From positions 2,129,366-2,193,365 of the forward strand of contig CAUZXS010005791.1 of assembly GCA_963585895.1 (NCBI GenBank): DNA of 64,000 bases. The letters run 5' to 3'. Source of the stretch: Sepioteuthis lessoniana (lineage: Eukaryota; Mollusca; Cephalopoda; Myopsida; Loliginidae). The position numbers were made by a program, and so were the translations under genes. The notes below the pieces were generated by a model. It was not told the origin of the DNA, did not search any database, and saw nothing but the letters and a program-made list of their open reading frames with translations. How positions within the stretch are numbered: position 1 is the first letter of the stretch; every line of letters starts with the position of its first letter. This document shows, in pieces, positions 40,621-55,178 of the stretch.

Positions 40621-42229
40621 AAGATAGGATGAAATGATGGTCATTTATAGACTCATAACAGCGGACACAAAGCCATCTTTTCTTACGATGCAGAGTAAGT
40701 CAAAAAGCCAGGATGAAATGATGGTCTTATATAGACTAATAAGAGCGGACACAAAGCCATCTTTTCTAACGATGGGAAGTGATTCAAAAAGATAGGATGA
40801 AATGATGGTCATTTATAGACTAATAAGAGCGGACACAAAGCCATCTTTTCTAACGATGGAAAGTGAGTCAAAAAGATAGGATGAAATGATGGTCATTTAT
40901 AGACTCATAAGAGCCGACACAAAGCCATCTTTTCTAACGATGGGAAGTGAGTCGAAAAGATAGGATGAAATGATGGTCATTTATAGACTCATCAGAGCCG
41001 ACACAAAGCCATCTTTTCTTACGATGCAGAGTAAGTCAAAAAGCCAGGATGAAATGATGGTCTTATATAGACTAATAAGAGCGGACTCAAAGCCATCTTT
41101 TCTAACGATGCAGAGTAAGTCACAAAGCCAGGATGAAACGATGATCTTATATAGACTAATAAGAGCGGACACAAAGCCATCTTTTCTAACGATGGGAAGT
41201 GAGTCAAAAACATAGGATGAAATGATGGTTATTTATAGACTCATAAGAGCGGACACAAAGCCATCTTTTCTTACGATGCAGAGTAAGTCAAAAAGCCAGG
41301 ATGAAATGATGGTCTTATATAGACTAATAAGAGCGGACTCAAAGCCATCTTTTCTAACGATGCAGAGTAAGTCAAAAAGCCAGGATGAAATGATGGTCTT
41401 ATATAGACTAATAAGAGCGGACACAAAGCCATCTTTTCTTACGATGCAGAGTAAGTCAAAAAGACAGGATGAAATGATGGTCTTATATAGACTAATAAGA
41501 GCGGACACAAAGCCATCTTTTCTAACGATGGGAAGTGATTCAAAAAGATAGGATGAAATGATGGTCATTTATAGACTCATAAGAGCGGACACAAAGCCAT
41601 CTTTTCTAACGATCGCAAGTGAGTCAAAAAGATAGGATGAAATGATGGTCATTTATAGACTCATAAGAGCGGACACAAAGCCATCTTTTCTTACGATGCA
41701 GAGTAAGTCAAAAAGCCAGGATGAAATGATGGTCTCATATAGACTAATAAGAGCGGACGCAAAGCCATCTTTTCTAACGATGGGAAGTGAGTCAAAAAGA
41801 TAGGATGAAATGATGGTCATTTATACACTCATAAGAGCGGACACAAAGCCATCTTTTCTAACGATGGTAAGTGAGTCAAAAACATAGGATGAAATGATGG
41901 TCATTTATAGACTCATAAGAGCGGACACAAAGCCATCTTTTCTAACGATGCAGAGTAAGTCAAAAAGCCAGAATAAAATGATGGTCTTATATAGACTAAT
42001 AAGAGCGGACACAGAGCCATCTTTTCTAACGATGGGAAGTGAGTCAAAAAGATAGGATTAAATGATGGTCATTTATAGACTCATAAGAGCGGACACAAAG
42101 CCATCTTTTCTTACGATGCAGAGTAAGTCAAAAAGCCAGGATGAAATGATGGTCTTATATAGACTAATAAGAGCGGACACAAAGCCATCTTTTCTAACGA
42201 TGGGAAGTGAGTCAAAAAGATAGGATGAA

Positions 42230-44328
42230 ATGATGGTCATTTACAGACTCATAAGAGCGGACACAAAGCCATCTTTTCTTACGATGCAGAGTAAGTCAAA
42301 AAGCCAGGATGAAATGATGGTCTCATATAGACTAATAAGAGCGGACACAAAGCCATCTTTTCTAACGATGGGAAGTGAGTCAAAAAGACAGGATGAAACG
42401 ATGATCTTATATAGACTAATAAGAGCGGACACAAAGCCATCTTTTCTAACGATGGGAAGTGAGTCAAAAAGGCAGGATGAAATGATGATCTTATATAGAC
42501 TGATATGAGCGGACAAAAAGCCATCTTTTCTAACGATGGCAAGTGAGTCAAAAAGACAGGATGAAATGATGGTCTTATATAAATTAATAAGAGCAGACAC
42601 AAAGCCTCTTTTCTAACGATGGCAAGTGAGTCAAAAATACAGGATGAAATGATGGTCTTATATAGACTAATAAGAGCGGACACAAAGACATCTTTTCTAA
42701 GGAAGGGAAGTGAGTCAAAAAGACCAGATGAAATGATGGTCTTATATAGACTAAAATGAGAGGACACAAAGCCATCTGTTCTAACGATGGAAAGTGAATC
42801 AAAAAGACAGGACTAAATGATGGTCTTATATAGACTAATAAGAGTAAACACAAAGACATCTTTTAAGAGGATGGAAAGTAAGTCAAAAATACAGGATGAA
42901 AGGATGGTCTTATTTAGACTAATAAGAGCGGACACAAAGCCATCTTTTCTAACGATGGGCAGTGAGTCAAAAAGATAGGATGAAATGATGGTCTTATATA
43001 GACTAATAAGTGCGGACACAAAGCCATCTTTTCTGAGGAAGGGAAGTGATTCAAAAAGACAGGATGAAATGATTGTCTTATATAGACTCATAAGTGCGGA
43101 CACAAAGCCATCTTTTCTGAGGAAGGGAAGTGAGTCAAAAAGACGAGATGAAATGATGGTCTTATATAGACTAAAAAGAGTGAACACAAAGAAATCTTTT
43201 CTAAGGATGGAAAGTGAATCAAAAAGCCAGGATGAAATGATGGTCTTATATAGACTCATAAGAGCAGACACAAAGCCATCTTTTCTAACGTTGCAGAGTA
43301 AGTGACAAAGCCAGGATAAAACGATGATCTTATATAGACTAATAAGAGCGGACACAAAGCCATCTTTTCTAACGATGGGAAGTGAGTCAAAAAGATAGGA
43401 TGAAATGATGGTCATTTATAGACTCATAAGAGCGGACACAAAGCCATCTTTTCTTACGATGCAGAGTAAGTCAAAAAGCCAGGATGAAATGATGGTCTCA
43501 TATAGACTAATAAGAGCGGACGCAAAGCCATCTTTTCTAACGATGGGAAGTGAGTCAAAAAGATAGGATGAAATGATGGTCATTTATAGACTCATAAGAG
43601 AGGACACAAAGCCATCTTTTCTAACGATGCAGAGTAAGTCAAAAAGCCAGGATGAAATGATGGTCTTATATAGACTAATAAGAGCGGACACAAAGCCATC
43701 TTTTCTAACGATGGGAAGTGAGTCAAAAAGATAGGATGAAATGATGGTCATTTATACACTCATAAGAGCGGACACAAAGCCATCTTTTCTAACGATGGGA
43801 AGTGAGTCAAAAACATAGGATGAAATGATGGTCATTTATAGACTCATGAGAGCGGACACAAAGCCATCTTTTCTAACGATGCAGAGTAAGTCAAAAAGCC
43901 AGAATAAAATGATGGTCTTATATCGACTAATAAGAGCGGACACAAAGCCATCTTTTCTAACGATGGGAAGTGAGTCAAAAAGATAGGATGAAATGATGAT
44001 CATTTATAGACTCATAACAGCGGACACAAAGCCATCTTTTCTTACGATGCAAAGTAAGTCAAAAAGCCAGGATGAAATGATGGTCTTATATAGACTAATA
44101 AGAGCGGACACAAAGCCATCTTTTCTAACGATGGGAAGTGAGTCAAAAAGATAGGATGAAATGATGGTCATTTACAGACTCATAAGAGCGGACACAAAGC
44201 CATCTTTTCTTACGATGCAGAGTAAGTCAAAAAGCCAGGATGAAATGATGGTCTCATATAGACTAATAAGAACGGACACAAAGCAGTCTTTTCTAACGAT
44301 GGGAAGTGAGTCAAAAAAATAGGATGAA
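42230..44328 (-). repeat. 2,099-bp higher-order repeat, copy 1
   Basis: Twenty-five 84-bp units (2,100 less one base net), identified by an ordered series of variant units that recurs in copies 2, 3 and 4. Markers are AAGCCTCTTTTC, TAAAATGAGAGGACAC, AAGAAATCTTTTCTAAGG and GTTGCAGAGTAAGTGAC. Its first two units differ from those of copies 2 and 3. Confidence 0.9.
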
Positions 44329-46427
44329 ATGATGGTCATTTATAGACTCATAAGAGCAGACACAAAGCCATCTTTTCTAACGATGCAGAGTAAGTCAAAA
44401 AGGCAGGATGAAATGATGGTCTTATATAGACTAATAAGAGCGGACACAAAGCCATCTTTTCTAACGATGGGAAGTGAGTCAAAAAGACAGGATGAAACGA
44501 TGATCTTATATAGACTAATAAGAGCGGACACAAAGCCATCTTTTCTAACGATGGGAAGTGAGTCAAAAAGGCAGGATGAAATGATGATCTTATATAGACT
44601 GATATGAGCGGACACAAAGCCATCTTTTCTAACGATGGCAAGTGAGTCAAAAAGACAGGATGAAATGATGGTCTTATATAGATTAATAAGAGCAGACACA
44701 AAGCCTCTTTTCTAACGATGGCAAGTGAGTCAAAAATACAGGATGAAATGATGGTCTTATATAGACTAATAAGAGCGGACACAAAGACATCTTTTCTAAG
44801 GAAGGGAAGTGAGTCAAAAAGACCAGATGAAATGATGGTCTTATATAGACTAAAATGAGAGGACACAAAGCCATCTGTTCTAACGATGGAAAGTGAATCA
44901 AAAAGACAGGACTAAATGATGGTCTTATATAGACTAATAAGAGTAAACACAAAGACATCTTTTAAGAGGAAGGAAAGTAAGTCAAAAATACAGGATGAAA
45001 GGATGGTCTTATTTAGACTAATAAGAGCGGACACAAAGCCATCTTTTCTAACGATGGGCAGTGAGTCAAAAAGATAGGATGAAATGATGGTCTTATATAG
45101 ACTAATAAGTGCGGACACAAAGCCATCTTTTCTGAGGAAGGGAAGTGATTCAAAAAGACAGGATGAAATGATTGTCTTATATAGACTCATAAGTGCGGAC
45201 ACAAAGCCATCTTTTCTGAGGAAGGGAAGTGAGTCAAAAAGACGAGATGAAATGATGGTCTTATATAGACTAAAAAGAGTGAACACAAAGAAATCTTTTC
45301 TAAGGATGGAAAGTGAATCAAAAAGCCAGGATGAAATGATGGTCTTATATAGACTCATAAGAGCAGACACAAAGCCATCTTTTCTAACGTTGCAGAGTAA
45401 GTGACAAAGCCAGGATAAAACGATGATCTTATATAGACTAATAAGAGCGGACACAAAGCCATCTTTTCTAACGATGGGAAGTGAGTCAAAAAGATAGGAT
45501 GAAATGATGGTCATTTATAGACTCATAAGAGCGGACACAAAGCCATCTTTTCTTACGATGCAGAGTAAGTCAAAAATCCAGGATGAAATGATGGTCTCAT
45601 ATAGACTAATAAGAGCGGACGCAAAGCCATCTTTTCTAACGATGGGAAGTGAGTCAAAAAGATAGGATGAAATGATGGTCATTTATAGACTCATAAGAGA
45701 GGACACAAAGCCATCTTTTCTAACGATGCAGAGTAAGTCAAAAAGCCAGGATGAAATGATGGTCTTATATAGACTAATAAGAGCGGACACAAAGCCATCT
45801 TTTCTAACGATGGGAAGTGAGTCAAAAAGATAGGATGAAATGATGGTCATTTATACACTCATAAGAGCGGACACAAAGCCATCTTTTCTAACGATGGGAA
45901 GTGAGTCAAAAACATAGGATGAAATGATGGTCATTTATAGACTCATGAGAGCGGACACAAAGCCATCTTTTCTAACGATGCAGAGTAAGTCAAAAAGCCA
46001 GAATAAAATGATGGTCTTATATCGACTAATAAGAGCGGACACAAAGCCATCTTTTCTAACGATGGGAAGTGAGTCAAAAAGATAGGATGAAATGATGATC
46101 ATTTATAGACTCATAACAGCGGACACAAAGCCATCTTTTCTTACGATGCAAAGTAAGTCAAAAAGCCAGGATGAAATGATGGTCTTATATAGACTAATAA
46201 GAGCGGACACAAAGCCATCTTTTCTAACGATGGGAAGTGAGTCAAAAAGATAGGATGAAATGATGGTCATTTACAGATTCATAAGAGCGGACACAAAGCC
46301 ATCTTTTCTTACGATGCAGAGTAAGTCAAAAAGCCAGGATGAAATGATGGTCTCATATAGACTAATAAGAACGGACACAAAGCAGTCTTTTCTAACGATG
46401 GGAAGTGAGTCAAAAAGATAGGATGAA
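44329..46427 (-). repeat. 2,099-bp higher-order repeat, copy 2
   Basis: Same series of units at an offset of 2,099 bp from copy 1. Only a handful of differences from copy 3 were noticed, for example AGGAAGGAAAG (near 44,969) against AGGATGGAAAG and AAAAATCCAGG (near 45,573) against AAAAAGCCAGG. Confidence 0.93.
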
Positions 46428-48526
46428 ATGATGGTCATTTATAGACTCATAAGAGCAGACACAAAGCCATCTTTTCTAACGATGCAGAGTAAGTCAAAAA
46501 GGCAGGATGAAATGATGGTCTTATATAGACTAATAAGAGCGGACACAAAGCCATCTTTTCTAACGATGGGAAGTGAGTCAAAAAGACAGGATGAAACGAT
46601 GATCTTATATAGACTAATAAGAGCGGACACAAAGCCATCTTTTCTAACGATGGGAAGTGAGTCAAAAAGGCAGGATGAAATGATGATCTTATATAGACTG
46701 ATATGAGCGGACACAAAGCCATCTTTTCTAACGATGGCAAGTGAGTCAAAAAGACAGGATGAAATGATGGTCTTATATAGATTAATAAGAGCAGACACAA
46801 AGCCTCTTTTCTAACGATGGCAAGTGAGTCAAAAATACAGGATGAAATGATGGTCTTATATAGACTAATAAGAGCGGACACAAAGACATCTTTTCTAAGG
46901 AAGGGAAGTGAGTCAAAAAGACCAGATGAAATGATGGTCTTATATAGACTAAAATGAGAGGACACAAAGCCATCTGTTCTAACGATGGGAAGTGAATCAA
47001 AAAGACAGGACTAAATGATGGTCTTATATAGACTAATAAGAGTAAACACAAAGACATCTTTTAAGAGGATGGAAAGTAAGTCAAAAATACAGGATGAAAG
47101 GATGGTCTTATTTAGACTAATAAGAGCGGACACAAAGCCATCTTTTCTAACGATGGGCAGTGAGTCAAAAAGATAGGATGAAATGATGGTCTTATATAGA
47201 CTAATAAGTGCGGACACAAAGCCATCTTTTCTGAGGAAGGGAAGTGATTCAAAAAGACAGGATGAAATGATTGTCTTATATAGACTCATAAGTGCGGACA
47301 CAAAGCCATCTTTTCTGAGGAAGGGAAGTGAGTCAAAAAGACGAGATGAAATGATGGTCTTATATAGACTAAAAAGAGTGAACACAAAGAAATCTTTTCT
47401 AAGGATGGAAAGTGAATCAAAAAGCCAGGATGAAATGATGGTCTTATATAGACTCATAAGAGCAGACACAAAGCCATCTTTTCTAACGTTGCAGAGTAAG
47501 TGACAAAGCCAGGATAAAACGATGATCTTATATAGACTAATAAGAGCGGACACAAAGCCATCTTTTCTAACGATGGGAAGTGAGTCAAAAAGATAGGATG
47601 AAATGATGGTCATTTATAGACTCATAAGAGCGGACACAAAGCCATCTTTTCTTACGATGCAGAGTAAGTCAAAAAGCCAGGATGAAATGATGGTCTCATA
47701 TAGACTAATAAGAGCGGACGCAAAGCCATCTTTTCTAACGATGGGAAGTGAGTCAAAAAGATAGGATGAAATGATGGTCATTTATAGACTCATAAGAGAG
47801 GACACAAAGCCATCTTTTCTAACGATGCAGAGTAAGTCAAAAAGCCAGGATGAAATGATGGTCTTATATAGACTAATAAGAGCGGACACAAAGCCATCTT
47901 TTCTAACGATGGGAAGTGAGTCAAAAAGATAGGATGAAATGATGGTCATTTATACACTCATAAGAGCGGACACAAAGCCATCTTTTCTAACGATGGGAAG
48001 TGAGTCAAAAACATAGGATGAAATGATGGTCATTTATAGACTCATGAGAGCGGACACAAAGCCATCTTTTCTAACGATGCAGAGTAAGTCAAAAAGCCAG
48101 AATAAAATGATGGTCTTATATCGACTAATAAGAGCGGACACAAAGCCATCTTTTCTAACGATGGGAAGTGAGTCAAAAAGATAGGATGAAATGATGATCA
48201 TTTATAGACTCATAACAGCGGACACAAAGCCATCTTTTCTTACGATGCAAAGTAAGTCAAAAAGCCAGGATGAAATGATGGTCTTATATAGACTAATAAG
48301 AGCGGACACAAAGCCATCTTTTCTAACGATGGGAAGTGAGTCAAAAAGATAGGATGAAATGATGGTCATTTACAGACTCATAAGAGCGGACACAAAGCCA
48401 TCTTTTCTTACGATGCAGAGTAAGTCAAAAAGCCAGGATGAAATGATGGTCTCATATAGACTAATAAGAACGGACACAAAGCAGTCTTTTCTAACGATGG
48501 GAAGTGAGTCAAAAAAATAGGATGAA
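46428..48526 (-). repeat. 2,099-bp higher-order repeat, copy 3
   Basis: Same series again at an offset of 2,099 bp, nearly identical to copy 2 across the full length. Confidence 0.93.
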
Positions 48527-50542
48527 ATGATGGTCATTTATAGACTCATAAGAGCAGACAAAAAGCCATCTTTTCTAACGATGCAGAGTAAGTCAAAAAG
48601 GCAGGATGAAATGATGGTCTTATATAGACTAATAAGAGCGGACACAAAGCCATCTTTTCTAACGATGGGAAGTGAGTCAAAAAGACAGGATGAAACGATG
48701 ATCTTATATAGACTAATAAGAGCGGACACAAAGCCATCTTTTCTAACGATGGGAAGTGAGTCAAAAAGGCAGGATGAAATGATGATCTTATATAGACTGA
48801 TATGAGCGGACACAAAGCCATCTTTTCTAACGATGGCAAGTGAGTCAAAAAGACAGGATGAAATGATGGTCTTATATAGATTAATAAGAGCAGACACAAA
48901 GCCTCTTTTCTAACGATGGCAAGTGAGTCAAAAATACAGGATGAAATGATGGTCTTATATAGACTAATAAGAGCGGACACAAAGACATCTTTTCTAAGGA
49001 AGGGAAGTGAGTCAAAAAGACCAGATGAAATGATGGTCTTATATAGACTAAAATGAGAGGACACAAAGCCATCTGTTCTAACGATGGGAAGTGAATCAAA
49101 AAGACAGGACTAAATGATGGTCTTATATAGACTAATAAGAGTAAACACAAAGACATCTTTTCAGAGGATGGAAAGTGAGTCAAAAATACAGGATGAAAGG
49201 ATGGTCTTATTTAGACTAATAAGAGCGGACACAAAGCCATCTTTTCTAACGATGGGCAGTGAGTCAAAAAGATAGGATGAAATGATGGTCTTATATAGAC
49301 TAATAAGTGCGGACACAAAGCCATCTTTTCTGAGGAAGGGAAGTGATTCAAAAAGACAGGATGAAATGATTGTCTTATATAGACTCATAAGTGCGGACAC
49401 AAAGCCATCTTTTCTGAGGAAGGGAAGTGAGTCAAAAAGACGAGATGAAATGATGGTCTTATATAGAACTAAAAAGAGTGAACACAAAGAAATCTTTTCT
49501 AAGGATGGAAAGTGAATCAAAAAGCCAGGATGAAATGATGGTCTTATATAGACTCATAAGAGCAGACACAAAGCCATCTTTTCTAACGTTGCAGAGTAAG
49601 TCACAAAGCCAGGATGAAACGATGATCTTATATAGACTAATAAGAGCGGACACAAAGCCATCTTTTCTAACGATGGGAAGTGAGTCAAAAAAATAGGATG
49701 AAATGATGGTTATTTATAGACTCATAAGAGCGGACACAAAGCCATCTTTTCTTACGATGCAGAGTAAGTCAAAAAGCCAGGATGAAATGATGGTCTTATA
49801 TAGACTAATAAGAGCGGACGCAAAGCCATCTTTTCTAACGATGGGAAGTGAGTCAAAAAAATAGGATGAAATGATGGTCATTTAGAGACTCATAAGAGAG
49901 GACACAAAGCCATCTTTTCTAACGATGCAGAGTAAGTCAAAAAGCCAGGATGAAATGATGGTCTTATATAGACTAATAAGAGCGGACACAAAGCCATCTT
50001 TTCTAACGATGGGAAGTGAGTCAAAAAGATAGGATGAAATGATGGTCATTTATAGACTCATAAGAGCGGACACAAAGCCATCTTTTCTAACGATGCAGAG
50101 TAAGTCAAAAAGCCAGAATAAAATGATGGTCTTATATAGACTAATAAGAGCGGACACAAAGCAGTCTTTTCTAACGATGGGAAGTGAGTCAAAAAAATAG
50201 GATGAAATGATGGTCATTTATAGACTCATAACAGCGGACACAAAGCCATCTTTTCTTACGATGCAAAGTAAGTCAAAAAGCCAGGATGAAATGATGGTCT
50301 TATATAGACTAATAAGAGCGGACACAAAGCCATCTTTTCTAACGATGGGAAGTGAGTCAAAAAGATAGGATGAAATGATGGTCATTTACAGACTCATAAG
50401 AGCGGACACAAAGCCATCATTTCTTACGATGCAGAGTAAGTCAAAAAGCCAGGATGAAATGATGGTCTCATATAGACTAATAAGAGCGGACACAAAGCCA
50501 TCTTTTCTAACGATGGGAAGTGAGTCAAAAAAATAGGATGAA
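48527..50542 (-). repeat. higher-order repeat, copy 4, 24-unit variant
   Basis: This follows copy 3 at 2,099 bp. It gains one base near 49,467 (TATAGAACTAAAAAG) and loses one 84-bp unit near 50,080, so the offset becomes 2,016. After about 50,540 the series is no longer recognisable. Confidence 0.85.
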
Positions 50543-53499
50543 CTGATGGTCATTTATAGACTCATAAGAGCGGACACAAAGCCATCTTTTCTAACGATGC
50601 AGAGTAAGTCAAAAAGCCAGGATGAAATGATGGTCTTATATAGACTAATAAGAGCGGACACAAAGCCATCTTTTCTAACGATGGGAAGTGAGTCAAAAAT
50701 ATAGGATGAAATGATGGTCATTTATAGACTCGTAAGAGCGGACACAAAGCCATCTTTTCTTACGATGCAGAGTAAGTCAAAAAGCCAGGATGAAATGATG
50801 GTCTTATATAGACTAATAAGAGCGGACACAAAGCCATCTTTTCTAACGATGGGAAGTGATTCAAAAAGATAGGATGAAATGATGGTCATCTATAGACTAA
50901 TAAGAGCCGACACAAAGCCATCTTTTCTAACGATGCAGAGTAAGTCAAAAAGCCAGGATGAAACGATGATCTTATATAGACTAATAAGAGTTGACACAAA
51001 GCCATCTTTTCTAACGATGGCAAGTGAGTCGAAAAGATAGGATGAAATGATGGTCATTTATAGACTCGTAAGAGCGGACAGAAAGCCATCTTTTCTAACG
51101 ATGCAGAGTAAGTCAAAAAGCCGGGATGAAATGATGGTCTTATATTGACTAATAAGAGCGGACACAAAGCCATCTTTTCTAACGATGGGAAGTGAGTCGA
51201 AAAGATAGGATGAAATGATGGTCATTTATAGACTCGTAAGAGCCGACACAAAGCCATCATTTCTAACGATGGGAAGTGAGTCAAAAAGATAGGATGAAAT
51301 GATGGTCATTTACAGACTCATAAGAGCGGACACAAAGCCATCTTTTCTTACGATGCAGAGTAAGTCAAAAAGCCAGGATGAAATGATGGTCTTATATAGA
51401 CTAATAAGAGCGGACACAAAGCCATCTTTTCTAACGATGGGAAGTGATTCAAAAAGATAGGATGAAATGATGGTCATTTATAGACTCATAAGAGTGGACA
51501 CAAAGCCATCTTTTCTTACGATGCAGAGTAAGTCAAAAAGCCAGGATGAAATGATGGTCTTATATAGACTAATAAGAGCGGACGCAAAGCCATCTTTTCT
51601 AACGATGGGAAGTGAGTCAAAAAAATTGGATGAAATGATGGTCATTTATAGACTCATAAGAGAGGACACAAAGCCATCTTTTCTAACGATGCAGAGTAAG
51701 TCAAAAAGCCAGGATGAAATGATGGTCTTATATAGACTAATAAGAGCGGACACAAAGCCATCTTTCTAACGATGGGAAGTGAGTCAAAAAGATAGGATGA
51801 AATGATGGTCATTTATACACTCATAAGAGCGGACACAAAGCCATCTTTTCTAACGATGGTAAGTGAGTCAAAAACATAGGATGAAATGATGGTCATTTAT
51901 AGACTCATAAGAGCGGACACAAAGCCATCTTTTCTAACGATGCAGAGTAAGTCAAAAAGCTAGGATGAAATGATGGTCTCATATAGACTAATAAGAACGG
52001 ACACAAAGCAGTCTTTCTAACGATGGGAAGTGAGTAAAAAATAGGATGAAATGATGGTCATTTATAGACTCATAAGAGCAGACACAAAGCCATCTTTTCT
52101 AACGATGCAGAGTAAGTCAAAAAGGCAGGATGAAATGATGGTCTTATATAGACTAATAAGAGCGGACACAAAGCCATCTTTTCTAACGATGCAGAGTAAG
52201 TCAAAAAGGCAGGATGAAATGATGGTCTTATATAGACTAATAAGAGTGGACACAAAGCCATCTTTTCTAACGATGGGAAGTGAGTCAAAAAGATAGGATG
52301 AAATGATGGTCATTTACAGACTCATAAGAGCGGACACAAAGCCATCTTTTCTTACGATGCAGAGTAAGTCAAAAAGCCAGGATGAAATGATGGTCTCATA
52401 TAGACTAATAAGAGCGGACACAAAGCCATCTTTTCTAACGATGGGAAGTGAGTCAAAAAAATAGGATGAAATGATGGTCATTTATAGACTCATAAGAGCG
52501 GACACAAAGCCATCTTTTCTAACGATGCAGAGTAAGTCAAAAAGCCAGGATGAAATGATGGTCTTATATAGACTAATAAGAGCGGACACAAAGCCATCTT
52601 TTCTAACGATGGGAAGTGAGTCAAAAAGATAGGATGAAATGATGGTCATTTATAGACTCATAAGAGCGGACACAAAGCCATCTTTTCTTACGATGCAGAG
52701 TAAGTCAAAAAGCCAGGATGAAATGATGGTCTTATATAGACTAATAAGAGCGGACACAAAGCCATCTTTTCTAACGATGGGAAGTGAGTCAAAAAGATAG
52801 GATGAAATGATGGTCATTTATAGACTCATAAGAGCGGACACAAAGCCATCTTTTCTTACGATGCAGAGTAAGTCAAAAAGCCAGGATGAAATGATGGTCT
52901 TATATAGACTAATAAGAGCGGACACAAAGCCATTTTTTCTAACGATGGGAAGTGAGTCAAAAAGATAGGATGAAATGATGGTCATTTATAGACTCATAAG
53001 AGCGGACACGAAGCCATCTTTTCTAACGATGGGAAGTGAGTCAAAAAGATAGGATGAAATGATGGTCATTTATAGACTCATAAGAGCGGACACAAAGCCA
53101 TCTTTTCTAACGATGCAGAGTAAGTCAAAAAGCCAGGATGAAATGATGGTCTTATATAGACTAATAAGAGCGGACACAAAGCCATCTTTTCTAACGATGC
53201 AGAGTAAGTCAAAAAGCCAGGATGAAATGATGGTCTTATATAGACTAATAAGAGCGGACACAAAGCCCTCTTTTCTAACGATGGGAAGTGATTCAAAAAG
53301 ATAGGATGAAATGATGGTCATTTATACACTCATAAGAGCGGACACAAAGCCATCTTTTCTTACGATGCAGAGTAAGTCAAAAAGCCAGGATGAAATGATG
53401 GTCTTAAATAGACTAATAAGAGCGGACACAAAGCCATCTTTTCTAACGATGGGAAGTGAGTCAAAAAGATAGGATGAAATGATGGTCATTTATAGACTC

Positions 53500-54950
53500 A
53501 TAAGAGTGGACACAAAGCCATCTTTTCTTACGATGCAGAGTAAGTCAAAAAGCCAGGATGAAATGATGGTCTTATATAGACTAATAAGAGCGGACACAAA
53601 GCCATCATTTCTAACGATGGGAAGTGAGTCAAAAAGATAGGATGAAATGATGGTCATTTATAGACTCATAAGAGCGGACACAAAGCCATCTTTTCTTACG
53701 ATGCAGAGTAAGTCAAAAACCCAGGACGAAATGATGGTCTTATATAGACTAATAAGAGCGGACGCAAAGCCATCTTTTCTAACGATGGGAAGTGAGTCAA
53801 AAAAATAGGATGAACTGATGGTCATTTATAGACTCATAAGAGAGGACACAAAGCCATCTTTTCTAACGATGCAGAGTAAGTCAAAAAGCCAGGATGAAAT
53901 GATGGTCTTATATAGACTAATAAGAGCGGACACAAAGCCATCTTTTCTAACGATGGGAAGTGATTCAAAAATATAGGATGAAATGATGGTCATTTATAGA
54001 CTCATAAGAGCCGACACAAAGCCATCTTTTCTAACGATGGGAAGTGAGTCAAAAAGATAGGATGAAATGATGGTTATTTATAGACTCATAAGAGCGGACA
54101 CAAAGCCATCTTTTCTAACGATGCAGAGTAAGTCAAAAAGCCAGGATGAAATGATGGTCTTATATAGACTAATAAGAGCGGACACAAAGCCCTCTTTTCT
54201 AACGATGGGAAGTGATTCAAAAAGATAGGATGAAATGATGGTCATTAATAGACTCATAAGAGCGGACACAAAGCCATCTTTTCTTACGATGCAGAGTAAG
54301 TCAAAAAGCCAGGATGAAATGATGGTCTTATATAGACTAATAAGAGCGGACACAAAGCCATCTTTCTAACGATGGGAAGTGAGTCAAAAAGATAAGATGA
54401 AATGATGGTCATTTATACACTCATAAGAGCGGACACAAAGCCATCTTTTCTAACGATTTCAAGTGAGTCAAAAACATAGGATGAAATGATGGTCATTTAT
54501 AGACTCATAAGAGCGGACACAAAGCCATCTTTTCTAACGATGCAGAGTAAGTCAAAAAGCCAGGATGAAATGATGGTCTCATATAGACTAATAAGAGCGG
54601 ACACAAAGCCATCTTTTCTAACGATGGGAAGTGAGTCAAAAAGACAGGATGAAACGATAATCTTATATAGACTAATAAGAGCGGACACAAAGCCATCTTT
54701 TCTAACGATGGGAAGTGAGTCAAAAAAATAGGATGAAATGATGGTCATTTATAGAGTCATAAGAGAGGACACAAAGCCATCTTTTCTAACGATGCAGAGT
54801 AAGTCAAAAAGCCAGGATGAAATGATGGTCTTCTATAGACTAATAAGAGCGGACACAAAGCCATCTTTTCTAACGATGGGAAGTGAGTCAAAAAAATAGG
54901 ATGAAATGATGGTCATTTATACCCTCATAAGAGCGGACACAAAGCCATCT
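53500..54950 (-). repeat. 1,679-bp higher-order repeat, first copy
   Basis: Marker variants CCATCATTTCTAACG (53,602), AAAAACCCAGGACG (53,715), the short CCATCTTTCTAACG (54,361) and TATAGAGTCATAAGAGAGG (near 54,750) all recur exactly 1,679 bp later. The spacing equals 20 units minus one base. Confidence 0.85.
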
Positions 54951-55178
54951 TTTCTTACGATGCAGAGTAAGTCAAAAAGCCAGGATGAAATGATGGTCTT
55001 ATATAGACTAATAAGAGCGGACACAAAGCCATCTTTTCTAACGATGCAGAGTAAGTCAAAAAGCCAGGATGAAATGATGGTCTTATATAGACTAATAAGA
55101 GCGGACACAAAGCCCTCTTTTCTAACGATGGGAAGTGATTCAAAAAGATAGGATGAAATGATGGTCATTTATACACTC

